From Marinitoga aeolica (GTDB lineage: Bacteria; Thermotogota; Thermotogae; Petrotogales; Petrotogaceae), in assembly GCF_029910535.1 (NCBI RefSeq), contig NZ_CP069362.1, positions 1,612,001 to 1,676,000 of the forward strand: a stretch of 64,000 nucleotides of DNA. Direction: 5' to 3'. Positions 26,549-37,120 of this stretch are shown here, in pieces. The notes beneath the pieces are model-generated. The model ran no database searches. It was not told the origin of the DNA and saw only the letters and a list, made by a program, of their open reading frames with translations. The stretch's first letter is position 1. Every line of letters begins with the position of its first letter. A program made the translations under genes and the position numbers.

Positions 26549-27535
26549 TTAATCAACTCCATTAAATTCAAAATATTTTCTTAACTCATCAATTTTATTT
26601 GTAACTCCTAAAGCTACAGTTAACTTGATTCTTGCCTTTTGCCCTGAAACTTCATTTCCAAGAATAGCCCCTTTGTTTTTTAGATCAGCTCCACCACCAT
26701 GATAACCATATACACCTAAAACTCTTCCCTTAAAGCATCTTGAAACAACAATAACAGGTAATTTTTTCTCTTTAACAAGCCATTCAATTTTATCAGCAAC
26801 CTTTGGTGGAACATTTCCACGTCCAAAACCTTCAACAACGACACCTTTAAATCCTAAATCTGGCAGAACACCCAAGATAGAACCATCATCACCAGTATAC
26901 GTCTTTATTAGAGCAACTTTATCTTCAACATCTGCTGCATCAATGTGCATTCTTAACAGTGATTCCCTATAAAATATTATAGCATCTTCGTCAACAATAC
27001 CCAATGGTCCATATCCAGGGGAGTCAAAAGTAGCAACATTACTTGTATATGTTTTGGTAACTTCTCTAGCTGAATGAATTTCATCATTTAAACACACGAG
27101 AACACCTTTATTAATAGCTTTTTTAGAAGACGCAACCCTTACGGATGAAATTAAATTAGCAGGGCCATCAGTGCTTGGTTCATTCCAATTTCTCATAGCT
27201 GCAGTTAGAACAATAGGTTTTTTTTCATTTAAAACAAGTTCTAGAAAATATGCAGTTTCTTCTAAAGTATCGGTTCCATGTGTAATTACAACACCATCGA
27301 TATCATCTCTTGAAATAACTTTTTTAACAAATTTTGAAAGTTCAAACATAATTTTTGGAGTCATATGTGGGCTTGGAATATTGGTAAATTCAATTAATTC
27401 AGTTTCTGCAATATTTCGTAATTCTGGAATATCGTTTAAATGTTTGTTTCGCTCCTCAGAAGGGATAACACCAAGTAAAGGATCGTGAACCATTGCTATA
27501 GTGCCGCCTGTTGTGATGATTGCTATCTTTCCCAT
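26549..27535 (-). CDS. ansA: L-asparaginase
   Basis: 328 aa, hydrolyses asparagine to aspartate and ammonia. Catalytic motifs: TTGGTIA (8-14, Thr12 nucleophile candidate) and THGTDTLEETA (86-96, with Thr89-Asp90). No signal peptide, so cytosolic (type I-like location). Embedded between rsmB and the AI-2E protein with very short gaps, so co-transcribed. Confidence 0.93.
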   Translation of the reverse strand: MGKIAIITTGGTIAMVHDPLLGVIPSEERNKHLNDIPELRNIAETELIEFTNIPSPHMTPKIMFELSKFVKKVISRDDIDGVVITHGTDTLEETAYFLELVLNEKKPIVLTAAMRNWNEPSTDGPANLISSVRVASSKKAINKGVLVCLNDEIHSAREVTKTYTSNVATFDSPGYGPLGIVDEDAIIFYRESLLRMHIDAADVEDKVALIKTYTGDDGSILGVLPDLGFKGVVVEGFGRGNVPPKVADKIEWLVKEKKLPVIVVSRCFKGRVLGVYGYHGGGADLKNKGAILGNEVSGQKARIKLTVALGVTNKIDELRKYFEFNGVD

Positions 27536-27552
27536 ATTTATCCCCTTTCTTT

Positions 27553-28824
27553 TTAATTAATTTTTATTTTTGCCACATAAAAAGGAATTAACGTTTCATC
27601 AGGATAAAAATAATATCCAAAACCATCAAAGTAACTTTTAATTCCAAATTTTCCTAAATCTATTTCTTCAAACTCAACGTTTGAATATTTTTCAGAAATA
27701 TGCTTCATATTTAAGGTATTTTCTTCTCTGGAAATAGTACATGTAGAATAGACAATAGTTCCATTCTCTTTTATTAAATTATTAATAGCATTATCTAATA
27801 ATTGTTTCTGAATATCAGAGTAAGTATTAAAATCTTTTTTAGATACTCTATGCAATACTTCAGGGTGTATTGATGATGTTCCTAATGATGTGCAAGGGGC
27901 ATCAATTAGTATTTTATCATATTTTTCGTCATTATATTCAATTCCAGAAATTAATTTTGTTTGTATAATATTTATTCCCAATCTTTTAGCGTTATTTTTT
28001 ACTAATTCCAATCTATCGATATCTATATCCAGAGCCATAATTTCTCCACTATTTTTCATTATTTGGGCTAATTCAGTGGTCTTCCCACCAGGTGCAGAAC
28101 ACATATCCAAAACCTTTTCTCCAGGATCAGGATTTAAAATTAAAGGAATTATCTGAGAACTTTCATGTTGTATATAAAATAATCCACTTTTATAAAACTC
28201 ACTAACTTCTATAGGAGATTTTGGATTTTTTACAATAATTCCTAAAGGAGAATGTGATGAAAGTTCTACATCGTAATCGTCATTTAGTTTCTCAAACAAC
28301 TCTTCTCTTGTGATTTTTAATGTATTTGTTCTTAAAGTGAGAGGATTAATTGAATAACTTTTTTTCATAAAATCTTTAACATAATCTTCTGGAAAAACTT
28401 CAATCATATAATCATATAACCATTTTGGTATAGAATATTCGATCCACTCAGGTAAATTAATCTCATCTTTTTTCATTAAAAGATTTTTCAAAGTAGCATT
28501 AACAAAACCTCTAACTTTTCTGTTTTTTGCTACTTTCACGGTTTCATTGACAGCAACATAAGGTTTAAAGTCATTAAGAATTTGATAAGCTCCCAATCTG
28601 AGAATCCATTTTGAAGCAGGAGGAGTATTTTTATAATTTTTAATTAATTTTTTTAAATAAAAATCTATTTTTACTAGGTTTCTAATAGTTCCCCATACCA
28701 AATTTTTTAATAAAGCCATATCCTGATTAGAATATATTTCATTAAAATATTCGAATGATTTTTGAGGAATATAATGTTTCTTATCAAATTCTCTTAACAA
28801 CAAATAAGCATCTTTCCTTACCAT
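27553..28824 (-). CDS. rsmB: 16S rRNA m5C967 methyltransferase RsmB
   Basis: 423 aa. An N-terminal NusB-like RNA-binding domain (about 1-130) precedes a Rossmann methyltransferase domain: SAM motif VLDMCSAPGGKTTELA, motif IV IDAPCTSLGT and the catalytic Cys in VYSTCTISREEN. This two-Cys arrangement is typical of m5C enzymes. The ATG at 28824 follows GAGGTGATTTCT. First gene of a four-gene minus-strand run. Confidence 0.93.
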   Translation of the reverse strand: MVRKDAYLLLREFDKKHYIPQKSFEYFNEIYSNQDMALLKNLVWGTIRNLVKIDFYLKKLIKNYKNTPPASKWILRLGAYQILNDFKPYVAVNETVKVAKNRKVRGFVNATLKNLLMKKDEINLPEWIEYSIPKWLYDYMIEVFPEDYVKDFMKKSYSINPLTLRTNTLKITREELFEKLNDDYDVELSSHSPLGIIVKNPKSPIEVSEFYKSGLFYIQHESSQIIPLILNPDPGEKVLDMCSAPGGKTTELAQIMKNSGEIMALDIDIDRLELVKNNAKRLGINIIQTKLISGIEYNDEKYDKILIDAPCTSLGTSSIHPEVLHRVSKKDFNTYSDIQKQLLDNAINNLIKENGTIVYSTCTISREENTLNMKHISEKYSNVEFEEIDLGKFGIKSYFDGFGYYFYPDETLIPFYVAKIKIN

Positions 28825-29055
28825 AGAAATCACCTCTTTTTCTTATTATATCAGAGGTATATTACAAGAATTCTATAATGTTCAAATAAATAAAAACTCC
28901 TTTCGCTTTGCGAAAATTTAAAAATTATATTTTAATGAAGACTTTTAATAAAAATCTTTTTATTTATTATTAATGTATATTATTCGTATCGCGAAAGAAT
29001 AAATACAAAAAATAAAAATCTTTATTTTTAAATATTTAGTTTGTCTACAAACTAA
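28825..29055. other. AT-rich intergenic stretch with small palindromes
   Basis: No open frame or RNA gene seen. It contains TTTCGCTTTGCGAAA (28901-28915), TTCGTATCGCGAA (28982-28994), and a nine-base-stem hairpin TTTAGTTTG/CAAACTAAA (29035-29056). The first resembles two elements at 59759 and 59880. Confidence 0.5.
28896..28935. repeat. Dispersed palindromic element, divergent copy
   Basis: AACTCCTTTCGCTTTGCGAA then an A/T tail with ATTTAAAAATTATATTTTAA; the same core palindrome as the copies at 59759 and 59880, with a one-base change in the loop. Confidence 0.4.
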
Positions 29056-29079
29056 AGCTCCCGGAAAAGTCCGGGAGCT
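29056..29079 (-). terminator. Terminator of the PLP decarboxylase gene
   Basis: Ten-base stem AGCTCCCGGA/TCCGGGAGCT with a four-base loop, 24 bases after the decarboxylase stop; the downstream T run is interrupted, but a second hairpin (29035-29056) abuts it. Confidence 0.75.
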
Positions 29080-29102
29080 GATAAGTGTTTCTATTAAATT
29101 TT

Positions 29103-30251
29103 TTAATCATTATAATTTAAAATTTCTTTTAATTCATCCATAGTATATACCTTTGGAGGTTCTATACCGTTGAAATGAGCTGCATATTCAACCGTATATG
29201 CACCAGCATTAATAAAATAAACAATATCATTATAATCAATATCAGCAGGCAAAATATGGTCTTCATAAATAGTATCAACGCTATCACATGTTGGACCTGC
29301 TAAAGTAAAAACATCAGTATTATCATAATTTTTTCCTTCAACTTGAATTTCATATTGAAAATTCTCTATTGTTTCCATTAAACCATGGAACACACCAACG
29401 TCCAGATAAATCCATTTTTTTGATCCTTTACGGCTTTTTAAAATAACCTTTGAAACGAGTATCCCGGCATCTCCAACCATAGATCTTCCTGGTTCTGTAA
29501 CAATCATTAAGTTTTTATGTTTCCATAGATATTCTTTAATAGAATCATCTACTACTTTTCCAATTTCTTCAACGGTTGGAATTGGTTTGGTGTGTTGGAC
29601 AGGTATTCCTCCTCCAAGATTGAGCATTTTTAATTCAATACCGTTCTTTGAAAGTTTATTAAACACAACACTTGCTTCAAGAATAGCTTGTTGCCATTTA
29701 TATTTATTATATGATTGCGATCCAACATGAAAACTTACTCCATAAGGTTTTAAACCGTGTCTATTTGCCCAATTTAAAATAGTTATAACATGATCTATGT
29801 CAGTTCCAAATTTTCCAGATAAAGGCCAGTCACTATCAGACGAACTGGTGGCTATTCTTGCATATACTTTTGAGCCGGGAGCATTTCTTGCAACTTTTTC
29901 AACTTCCATTTCACTGTCTACAGAAAAATACTCAATACCAACATCCCATGCATAAGCTATATCTTTTTCTTTTTTTATTGGATTACCAAAGCTCATTTTT
30001 TTAGGGCTAACTCCTAAAGATAATAATTTATTAATTTCCCCAACAGAAGCTACGTCAAAAGATGACCCTAAATCTATTAATGCTTTTAAAATTTCAATAT
30101 GAGAATTAGCTTTTACAGCATAAAAAATCTCAACATTTTTCATCGATTCTTTCAATCTGATATAATTTTTTTTGACCTGATCAATATCCAATACTAAAAA
30201 TGGAGTTTCTAATTTTTGAGCGGCTTTCCTAATTAAATCATTAACTTCCAT
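29103..30251 (-). CDS. Ornithine/lysine-type decarboxylase, fold III PLP enzyme
   Basis: 382 aa. Alanine-racemase-type barrel with the PLP Lys in FYAVKANS (K47), the phosphate-binding GGG (GGGIP), the EPGR motif and the C-terminal PTCDSVD containing the active-site Cys of eukaryotic-like ornithine decarboxylases. The expected product is a diamine for polyamine synthesis, which thermophiles need; exact substrate (ornithine, lysine or both) cannot be read off. ATG at 30251 follows GGGAGGGAGAAAG. Monocistronic, terminator at 29056. Confidence 0.85.
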   Translation of the reverse strand: MEVNDLIRKAAQKLETPFLVLDIDQVKKNYIRLKESMKNVEIFYAVKANSHIEILKALIDLGSSFDVASVGEINKLLSLGVSPKKMSFGNPIKKEKDIAYAWDVGIEYFSVDSEMEVEKVARNAPGSKVYARIATSSSDSDWPLSGKFGTDIDHVITILNWANRHGLKPYGVSFHVGSQSYNKYKWQQAILEASVVFNKLSKNGIELKMLNLGGGIPVQHTKPIPTVEEIGKVVDDSIKEYLWKHKNLMIVTEPGRSMVGDAGILVSKVILKSRKGSKKWIYLDVGVFHGLMETIENFQYEIQVEGKNYDNTDVFTLAGPTCDSVDTIYEDHILPADIDYNDIVYFINAGAYTVEYAAHFNGIEPPKVYTMDELKEILNYND

Positions 30252-30356
30252 CTTTCTCCCTCCCAATAAAGGTTAATTATTATGAAAGTATGATAAACTA
30301 TAAATGTTACTAATACTAACATTTTTGTTTAACAAAAAAAGCATTTTATATTAAAA

Positions 30357-30383
30357 TAAAAAATCCCGTTTAAAACGGGATTT
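30357..30383 (-). terminator. Terminator of the rsmG-lplA transcript
   Basis: Stem AAATCCCGTTT/AAACGGGATTT overlapping the lplA stop codon and followed on the minus strand by T-rich sequence. Confidence 0.8.
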
Positions 30384-31173
30384 ATAAGTTTTCAATATCA
30401 ATATCAAATTTTTCAACAATTTTCTTTGTTAAATCATATTCTGAATCAGAAAGTTCTCCAATAACAACTTCTTCATTAAAAACTTCATAAAAACCAACTT
30501 TTAATGCTTCAGCCAATTCTTCGAAAGAAATTGTTCTATTTAAAACAGATTTTATATCAATAACTTTATTTTTAAGATGATTAAATAATTTTTCTTTTTT
30601 ATCTTTGTCTAATTTGAAGCTATTAACATAATTTTTTAGCGGGAACTCTATTGGTATAGCACCATGTTGCAAAATATAATATTCATTTCTATATTGGGCA
30701 CTTCCAATAAACTTTTTTTTGTCTATTGTAATTTCATATATAGACGGTGCATCATAGCATGCAGGAGTGTTTAAATGCTTATTTTTATTCTTTTCCACAT
30801 CACATTGAATATTTAGATAATTCAGACTTTTTATTAATGCTTCAGCAATAACTTTATAACTTCCAATTACGCTTTTGGGAAGTAATGGATGATTTGTAGA
30901 TGCAGAAAATAAATACGTAATTTCTTTATGATGTAATACAGCTCTTCCTCCAGTAGGCCTTCTGACTATATCAATGTTGTTATTTCTTAAAAAATCTAAA
31001 TCGATGTCTTCCATTTTTTGAAATCTTCCTAAAGACAATGTTGGTAAACTCCATCCATATAATCTAATAGTAGTTGGTTGATATCCCTTTCCAACATGCT
31101 TTGCTATTGCTAAATCACATGCCATATTCCATGATCCCATATGATATGTATCAACAATTAGACGTATCATCAA
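30382..31173 (-). CDS. lplA: Lipoate-protein ligase A family protein
   Basis: 263 aa. Biotin/lipoate ligase fold with the RRPTGGRAVLH motif near residue 65-75, PTLSLGRFQ upstream of it and a FIGSAQYRN segment. It attaches lipoate (or octanoate) to E2 or GcvH proteins. Members of this family also include octanoyltransferases (LipM-like), which I cannot exclude. Its ATG overlaps the rsmG end by four bases. Confidence 0.85.
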   Translation of the reverse strand: MMIRLIVDTYHMGSWNMACDLAIAKHVGKGYQPTTIRLYGWSLPTLSLGRFQKMEDIDLDFLRNNNIDIVRRPTGGRAVLHHKEITYLFSASTNHPLLPKSVIGSYKVIAEALIKSLNYLNIQCDVEKNKNKHLNTPACYDAPSIYEITIDKKKFIGSAQYRNEYYILQHGAIPIEFPLKNYVNSFKLDKDKKEKLFNHLKNKVIDIKSVLNRTISFEELAEALKVGFYEVFNEEVVIGELSDSEYDLTKKIVEKFDIDIENL

Positions 31174-31874
31174 ATACCTCCCAATGGTTTTTTTAAAGCC
31201 ATTCCAACTTTTCTTGGAAAACTTGAAGGAGTTTTTCCAGTTTTCTTTAATACAATAAAATGTCTTTCTTTTCCAAATAGTTCATAATAATGTTCTTCGA
31301 TGATTTCAAAATAGATTTTTTCCATAGCTTTTTTTAAGTACTCTCTTTCTTCTGAACGATAAGTAGGACCTTTATATAAAAACAATAGACCGTTTATCTT
31401 CAATAATGGAGCAGCATATTCTAATAATACATCACTTCTCGAAACTGCTTTTGCAGTAACATAATCAAACTGTTCTAAATTTTTCTTTGAAAAAATTTCT
31501 ACCCGCTCATTAACTGGAATAACATTTTTTAAGCCTAATTCTTTTAAGAAAAAATTAACAGCTTTTATTTTTTTTTCAATGCTATCTAATAGAGTAAAAT
31601 TTACTTCAGGAAAAATAATTGATAAAGGTATTCCTGGTATACCACCACCAGTCCCAATATCTAAAAAACTTGCATTATTTTTTAAATTTATGAATTTCAT
31701 AAATGGATAAATACTATCTATAACCAGGGATTTTGAAGCTTCTTCAAAATCTTTTATTGCTGTTAAGTTAACTGGGTAATTTATTATTAACTCAATAAAT
31801 CTATTTAATTGATTATATGAATTTTCGTTCAAAAAAAATTCATATTTTTCAAGAAGTCTCAATAAAAAATTCAT
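31170..31874 (-). CDS. rsmG: 16S rRNA m7G527 methyltransferase RsmG
   Basis: 234 aa SAM-dependent methyltransferase. Motif I is FLDIGTGGGIPGIPL and the family's VTAKAVSR segment follows. The ATG at 31874 is nine bases after AGGAGG; a TTG at 31880 would be too close. The start codon sits on the -35 box of the oppositely oriented tRNA-Ser promoter (31874-31902). Confidence 0.92.
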   Translation of the reverse strand: MNFLLRLLEKYEFFLNENSYNQLNRFIELIINYPVNLTAIKDFEEASKSLVIDSIYPFMKFINLKNNASFLDIGTGGGIPGIPLSIIFPEVNFTLLDSIEKKIKAVNFFLKELGLKNVIPVNERVEIFSKKNLEQFDYVTAKAVSRSDVLLEYAAPLLKINGLLFLYKGPTYRSEEREYLKKAMEKIYFEIIEEHYYELFGKERHFIVLKKTGKTPSSFPRKVGMALKKPLGGI

Positions 31875-31902
31875 TGACAAGTACCTCCTAATATGATATA
31901 AT
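31874..31902 (+). promoter_or_regulatory. Consensus promoter of tRNA-Ser(UGA)
   Basis: TTGACA (31874-31879), exactly 17 bases, TATAAT (31897-31902), seven bases before the mature tRNA 5' end. Both hexamers are perfect. It overlaps the rsmG start and ribosome binding site on the other strand. Confidence 0.9.
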
Positions 31903-31909
31903 ACTCCTC

Positions 31910-31998
31910 GGAGACGTAGCCTAATTGGCTAAGGCGTCGGTCTTGAAAACCGATGGGGTTGACGCCCCGTGTGGGTTCGAGTCCCACCGTCTCCGCCA
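31910..31998 (+). tRNA. tRNA-Ser (anticodon UGA)
   Basis: 89 nt with encoded CCA. Acceptor GGAGACG/CGTCTCC, anticodon loop CTTGAAA, a long class II variable arm (GGGG...CCCC type) and T-loop GTTCGAG. Followed by a strong terminator. Confidence 0.97.
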
Positions 31999-32004
31999 AT
32001 ATTT

Positions 32005-32033
32005 AAACCGCCCGATTTAAGGGCGGTTTTTGG
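32005..32033. terminator. Terminator of tRNA-Ser, also at the lepB end
   Basis: Nine-base stem AAACCGCCC/GGGCGGTTT, seven-base loop, followed by TT on plus and flanked by A/T on both sides. It lies between the tRNA 3' end and the lepB stop and may serve both. Confidence 0.85.
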
Positions 32034-32034
32034 T

Positions 32035-32967
32035 TTATTTTACAGAACCGAATCTGTTATATGGCCAAATTCTTAAAAATGGTCTTCCTATAATATTTCT
32101 TTCAGGGACAATACCAAAATATCTACTATCAAAACTTTCAGTAGTATTATCACCCATAAAGAAGTAGAATCCTTTAGGCAAAACAATCTTTACTCTTCCA
32201 TTTTCTTCTATAAAAATTTTATCCACATCAAGTTTTGCTAAATATTTTTCATAATATTTTGTATAGTCGAGATTTTTATTATAATATCTAAAAGCCCCTA
32301 AATCAAACATAGGTTTTCTAATTTCATTATAAGTTCTATAAATATCACTGCTATATTTTTCTGGATAAGCCATAAACTTATAATAGTCTTTTGAAGCAAA
32401 TATCCCATCAATATAATAATACTTATCTTCAAATCCTTTAGGAATTTTTCCGTTTACATAAAGTTGAGCTACGGAATTCTTTACACTAGAAGGTAACTTA
32501 TCAACATCACCATAATAGTCTATTACTTTTTGAAGCCAATATGGTGTTTTGAAATTTTTATCATTTTTAATTCTATCCCAAATTTTGCTATCTGGTATTA
32601 ATTCTAGAGTATCTCCTGGAGTACCAACCAATCTTTTTACATATTTTACATGTCCATCAAATTCTTTTGGTGCAAATAAATCCATAAATTTATCAAATGC
32701 CCCAAGCTGTTTTTGGGCAGTTTTATCAACAAAAGGTGTCCAAAATACTATTATATCTCCTACTTTTGGTTTATTGTAATCATATGTTATTTTTTCAATG
32801 AACAAACGGTCCAACACCTGTATGGTAGGCACCATTGAAGGTGTTGGAACCATCATTGTTTCGAAAACAAAAAGCCTTATTATAGTACCAAATATAACAG
32901 CATATATAAGGGCGTTGATCCATTCGTAAGTTTCTTTTTTTATTTTGTTTTTTAGGTTATTAGACAA
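32035..32967 (-). CDS. lepB: Signal peptidase I
   Basis: 310 aa membrane-bound protease removing signal peptides. One N-terminal membrane helix (about 17-36); catalytic Ser44 in PTPSMVPT and Lys111 in YVKRLVGTPGD; box E as GDNTTESFDSRYFG near the C-terminus. It is longer than Gram-positive types because of about 120 residues between the Lys motif and the GDN motif. Last gene of the ffh-rplS operon. Confidence 0.94.
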   Translation of the reverse strand: MSNNLKNKIKKETYEWINALIYAVIFGTIIRLFVFETMMVPTPSMVPTIQVLDRLFIEKITYDYNKPKVGDIIVFWTPFVDKTAQKQLGAFDKFMDLFAPKEFDGHVKYVKRLVGTPGDTLELIPDSKIWDRIKNDKNFKTPYWLQKVIDYYGDVDKLPSSVKNSVAQLYVNGKIPKGFEDKYYYIDGIFASKDYYKFMAYPEKYSSDIYRTYNEIRKPMFDLGAFRYYNKNLDYTKYYEKYLAKLDVDKIFIEENGRVKIVLPKGFYFFMGDNTTESFDSRYFGIVPERNIIGRPFLRIWPYNRFGSVK

Positions 32968-32973
32968 AAAGGA

Positions 32974-33321
32974 TCAGTCCCTTCTCTCCTTGATCTTAAT
33001 TTTACCTCTTACATTTCTTAAATAGTAAAGTTTAGCTCTTCTTACTTTACCTTTTCTAACAACCTGGATTTTTTCAATAGATGGTGAGTGTACAGGGAAT
33101 ATTCTTTCAACACCTATACCATTAGCTCCAATTCTTCTAACTGTAAAAGTTTTTCCTAATCCACCACCTCTTATTTTTATAACGATACCTTCATAAGCTT
33201 GTACTCTTTCTCTTCCACCTTCAACAACTTTAACATAAACTCTTACTGTATCACCAGGTCTAAATTCTGGAATGTCTTCTCTCATATACTCTTTTTCAAT
33301 GGCTCTAATGTATTGATCCAT
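32974..33321 (-). CDS. rplS: 50S ribosomal protein L19
   Basis: 115 aa. The family core [16 protein letters not shown] and the [18 protein letters not shown]...[10 protein letters not shown]-terminal block are complete. Sits between the TM1570-type gene and lepB in the usual trmD-rplS order. Confidence 0.98.
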   Translation of the reverse strand: MDQYIRAIEKEYMREDIPEFRPGDTVRVYVKVVEGGRERVQAYEGIVIKIRGGGLGKTFTVRRIGANGIGVERIFPVHSPSIEKIQVVRKGKVRRAKLYYLRNVRGKIKIKERRD

Positions 33322-33352
33322 GTTAAACCCTCCTTGAGAATATTTTTATTTA

Positions 33353-34641
<1,289 letters not shown>

Positions 34642-34670
<29 letters not shown>

Positions 34671-35208
34671 ACCATTCCAATCTCTTAACAACTATGTCTT
34701 CTTCTTCTTTATTAAACTTAATAATATTTTCTTTTATAAGAGGATAAAGAATTTCAGATTTATTAAATCTATCTATTTCTTTTTCGATGATTAATACATC
34801 GTTTGATCCTGTTTCTAAAATATCTACTATTTTTCCAATGTATGTACCATCCTCATAGAAAACCTTTTTTTCCAGTAATTGAAAATAATAGAATTCTGAA
34901 TTATCTAATTCTGGAAGAACATCTTTTGATACATAAACAACAAAATCTTTATATCTTTGTGCGGAGGATATGTTTTCAACACCGTATATTTTTACAATAT
35001 ATATTTTATTTGCTTTTCTTATAGAATCAAATTTAGCATATAAGAATCTTTTTGTTTTAGGATTATAAAGCAATACATCTATTAAATTATTAAAAACTTT
35101 TTTTTCGTTTGTAAAAGGAAAAAGTTTCAATTCTCCATTTAAACCATGAGTATTAGAAATTTTCCCTATCGCTACTCTATCTTTCAAGAGGTCATCTAAC
35201 CTCTTCAT
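34642..35208 (-). CDS. rimM: Ribosome maturation factor RimM
   Basis: 188 aa. The N-terminal RimM domain (IGKISNTHGLNGELKLFPFT) is followed by a PRC-barrel domain (about 100-180). RimM binds S19 and helps 30S head assembly. Between khpA and trmD in the conserved operon. Confidence 0.93.
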
Positions 35209-35212
35209 TCTA

Positions 35213-35443
35213 TCACCTGATTACCTTTAATAAAAATTTTGTATTCTCATCTTTTTTAGCTGCGGTTAATAGTGTGTTTATTGATTTAATTGTTCTTCCA
35301 TCTTTTCCTATTATTTGCCCTACATCATGTGGATCAACATGAATTTCAAAAACAATCTCATCATCATTTGTGTATTCTACAATTTTTACTAAATCAGGAT
35401 TTTTAACAATTCCTTTAATAATGTTCTCTAATAATTCTTTCAT
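35213..35443 (-). CDS. khpA: KH-domain RNA-binding protein KhpA
   Basis: 76 aa, one KH domain with the GxxG loop as IGKDGRTIKSINTLL. KhpA (YlqC) works with KhpB/Jag, which is also encoded in this window at 52129-52779. Lies between rpsP and rimM as in many bacteria. Confidence 0.92.
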   Translation of the reverse strand: MKELLENIIKGIVKNPDLVKIVEYTNDDEIVFEIHVDPHDVGQIIGKDGRTIKSINTLLTAAKKDENTKFLLKVIR

Positions 35444-35460
35444 TCATATGCCTCCTGGCA

Positions 35461-35736
35461 TTAAGCTTTCTTTTCAAATTTTATTTCATGAACTCTTTTC
35501 ATAACTCCAGCTTTGGATAAAATTGTTCTTGCAGTTTCTGTTGGTTGAGCGCCTTTTAAGATCCATTCTACAGCTTTTTCAATATTTACCTGGAATGTAT
35601 CATTTTCTCTTAGTGGATCATAAAAACCTAATGATTCTATGTATTTACCACTTCTCTTTTCTCTTGAATCAACTACTACAATCCTGTAAAAAGGTCTGTG
35701 TCTTCTTCCCATTCTGTTTAATCTGATTTTAACCAT
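35461..35736 (-). CDS. rpsP: 30S ribosomal protein S16
   Basis: 91 aa. [25 protein letters not shown] is the diagnostic N-terminus and LGFYDPL follows. Directly downstream of ffh. Confidence 0.98.
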   Translation of the reverse strand: MVKIRLNRMGRRHRPFYRIVVVDSREKRSGKYIESLGFYDPLRENDTFQVNIEKAVEWILKGAQPTETARTILSKAGVMKRVHEIKFEKKA

Positions 35737-35785
35737 GCTAATAATACACCTCCTAAGATTTTTAGTTTTTTATATAATGTTTTTA

Positions 35786-37114
35786 TTAAAATCCAAACGG
35801 CATTTTTCCAAATAACGATTTTTTATTTTTCATCTTTTTCACTTGTTTCATCATTTTTTTCATTTGTTCATATGACTTGATCAATTTATTTATATCTTGC
35901 AAAGTAGTTCCACTACCTTTAGCGATTCTTTGTTTTCTTGAATAATTTAATATTCTTGGTTTTTTTCTTTCATCTTTTGTCATCGAATTAATTATAGCTT
36001 CTATTTTTTTCAATTCTGCTTCACTTTTGTTTACATCTATACCCTCTTTTGGAACACCTGGTATCATTTCTAAAATTTTAGATAAAGGACCAAGTTTCCT
36101 AATTTGTTTAATTTGTTCGAGAAAATCATTAAGATCAAATTTTCCTTCTAAAAACTTATTTGCTGATTCTTCAGCTTTTTCTTTGTCGATTTCAGATTCG
36201 ACTTTTTCGATAAGTGATAGAACATCGCCCATTCCTAATATTCTACTTGCGTATCTTTCAGGATAGAATAACTCTAAATCATTAACCTTTTCTCCAATAC
36301 CAACGAATTTGACAGGTTTTTGGGTAATTTGCCTGATCGATATGATAACTCCACCACGAGCATCACCATCAAGTTTTGTGACAATAAAACCATCTAGTTC
36401 AAGCCTATTATTAAATTCTTTAGCAGAATTAACAGCATCCTGACCAATCATTGCGTCTACAACCATTAAAATTTCTTCTGGTTGAGCTATCTTTTTAATT
36501 TCTTCCAATTCTTGCATCATTTGTTCATCTATATGTAGTCTTCCTGCGGTATCTAATATAACAATATCATGTAAAAGTTTTTCGGCATAGTTCATAGCTT
36601 CTTTAACTATTTTGACAGCATTTTTTCTATCACCAGTAAATACTGGAACTCCTATTTGATCACCTAATTGAACTAGTTGGTCAATAGCTGCAGGTCTGTA
36701 TGTGTCTGCTGCAACCAATAAAGGAGCTTTACCCTGTTTTTTGAAATAATTAGCTAATTTAGCAGCGTGAGTGGTTTTACCGCTTCCCTGCAACCCAACT
36801 AACATAATATAACCAGGTCTTTTTGAAATATTTAATTTAGGTTTTTCATTACCACCCATCAATTCAATTAACTCATCTCTAACAATTCTAATAAATTCTT
36901 GGTCTGGTGTTAAACTTTCTAAAACCTCTTTTCCAAGCGCTTTTTCCCTTACTTTTTCGATAAATTCTTTAACAACTTTATAGTTTACATCTGCTTCTAA
37001 TAAGGACATTTTAACAGTTCTAACTGCGTCTTTTATATTTTTTTCAGATAATTTTCCTTGCCCTTTTAATGATTTAAAAGCTTTTGCCAATTTTTTTTGG
37101 ATATTGTCAAACAT
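35786..37114 (-). CDS. ffh: Signal recognition particle protein Ffh (SRP54)
   Basis: 442 aa. N domain (1-85), GTPase G domain with GLQGSGKTTHAAKLA (G1), DTAGRLH (G3) and TKLDGDARGG (G4), then the Met-rich M domain (about 300-442) that binds signal sequences and 4.5S RNA. The ATG at 37114 is seven bases after CGGAGGTG. That ribosome binding site is the edge of a nine-copy 65-bp repeat array, so the operon's leader is very unusual. Confidence 0.97.
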   Translation of the reverse strand: MFDNIQKKLAKAFKSLKGQGKLSEKNIKDAVRTVKMSLLEADVNYKVVKEFIEKVREKALGKEVLESLTPDQEFIRIVRDELIELMGGNEKPKLNISKRPGYIMLVGLQGSGKTTHAAKLANYFKKQGKAPLLVAADTYRPAAIDQLVQLGDQIGVPVFTGDRKNAVKIVKEAMNYAEKLLHDIVILDTAGRLHIDEQMMQELEEIKKIAQPEEILMVVDAMIGQDAVNSAKEFNNRLELDGFIVTKLDGDARGGVIISIRQITQKPVKFVGIGEKVNDLELFYPERYASRILGMGDVLSLIEKVESEIDKEKAEESANKFLEGKFDLNDFLEQIKQIRKLGPLSKILEMIPGVPKEGIDVNKSEAELKKIEAIINSMTKDERKKPRILNYSRKQRIAKGSGTTLQDINKLIKSYEQMKKMMKQVKKMKNKKSLFGKMPFGF

Positions 37115-37120
37115 GTACAC

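Noticed and set aside
30304-30324. Hairpin ATGTTA-TAACAT as a plus-strand terminator
   Set aside because: Short A/T-only stem with no gene on the plus strand to end; more likely chance in AT-rich DNA.
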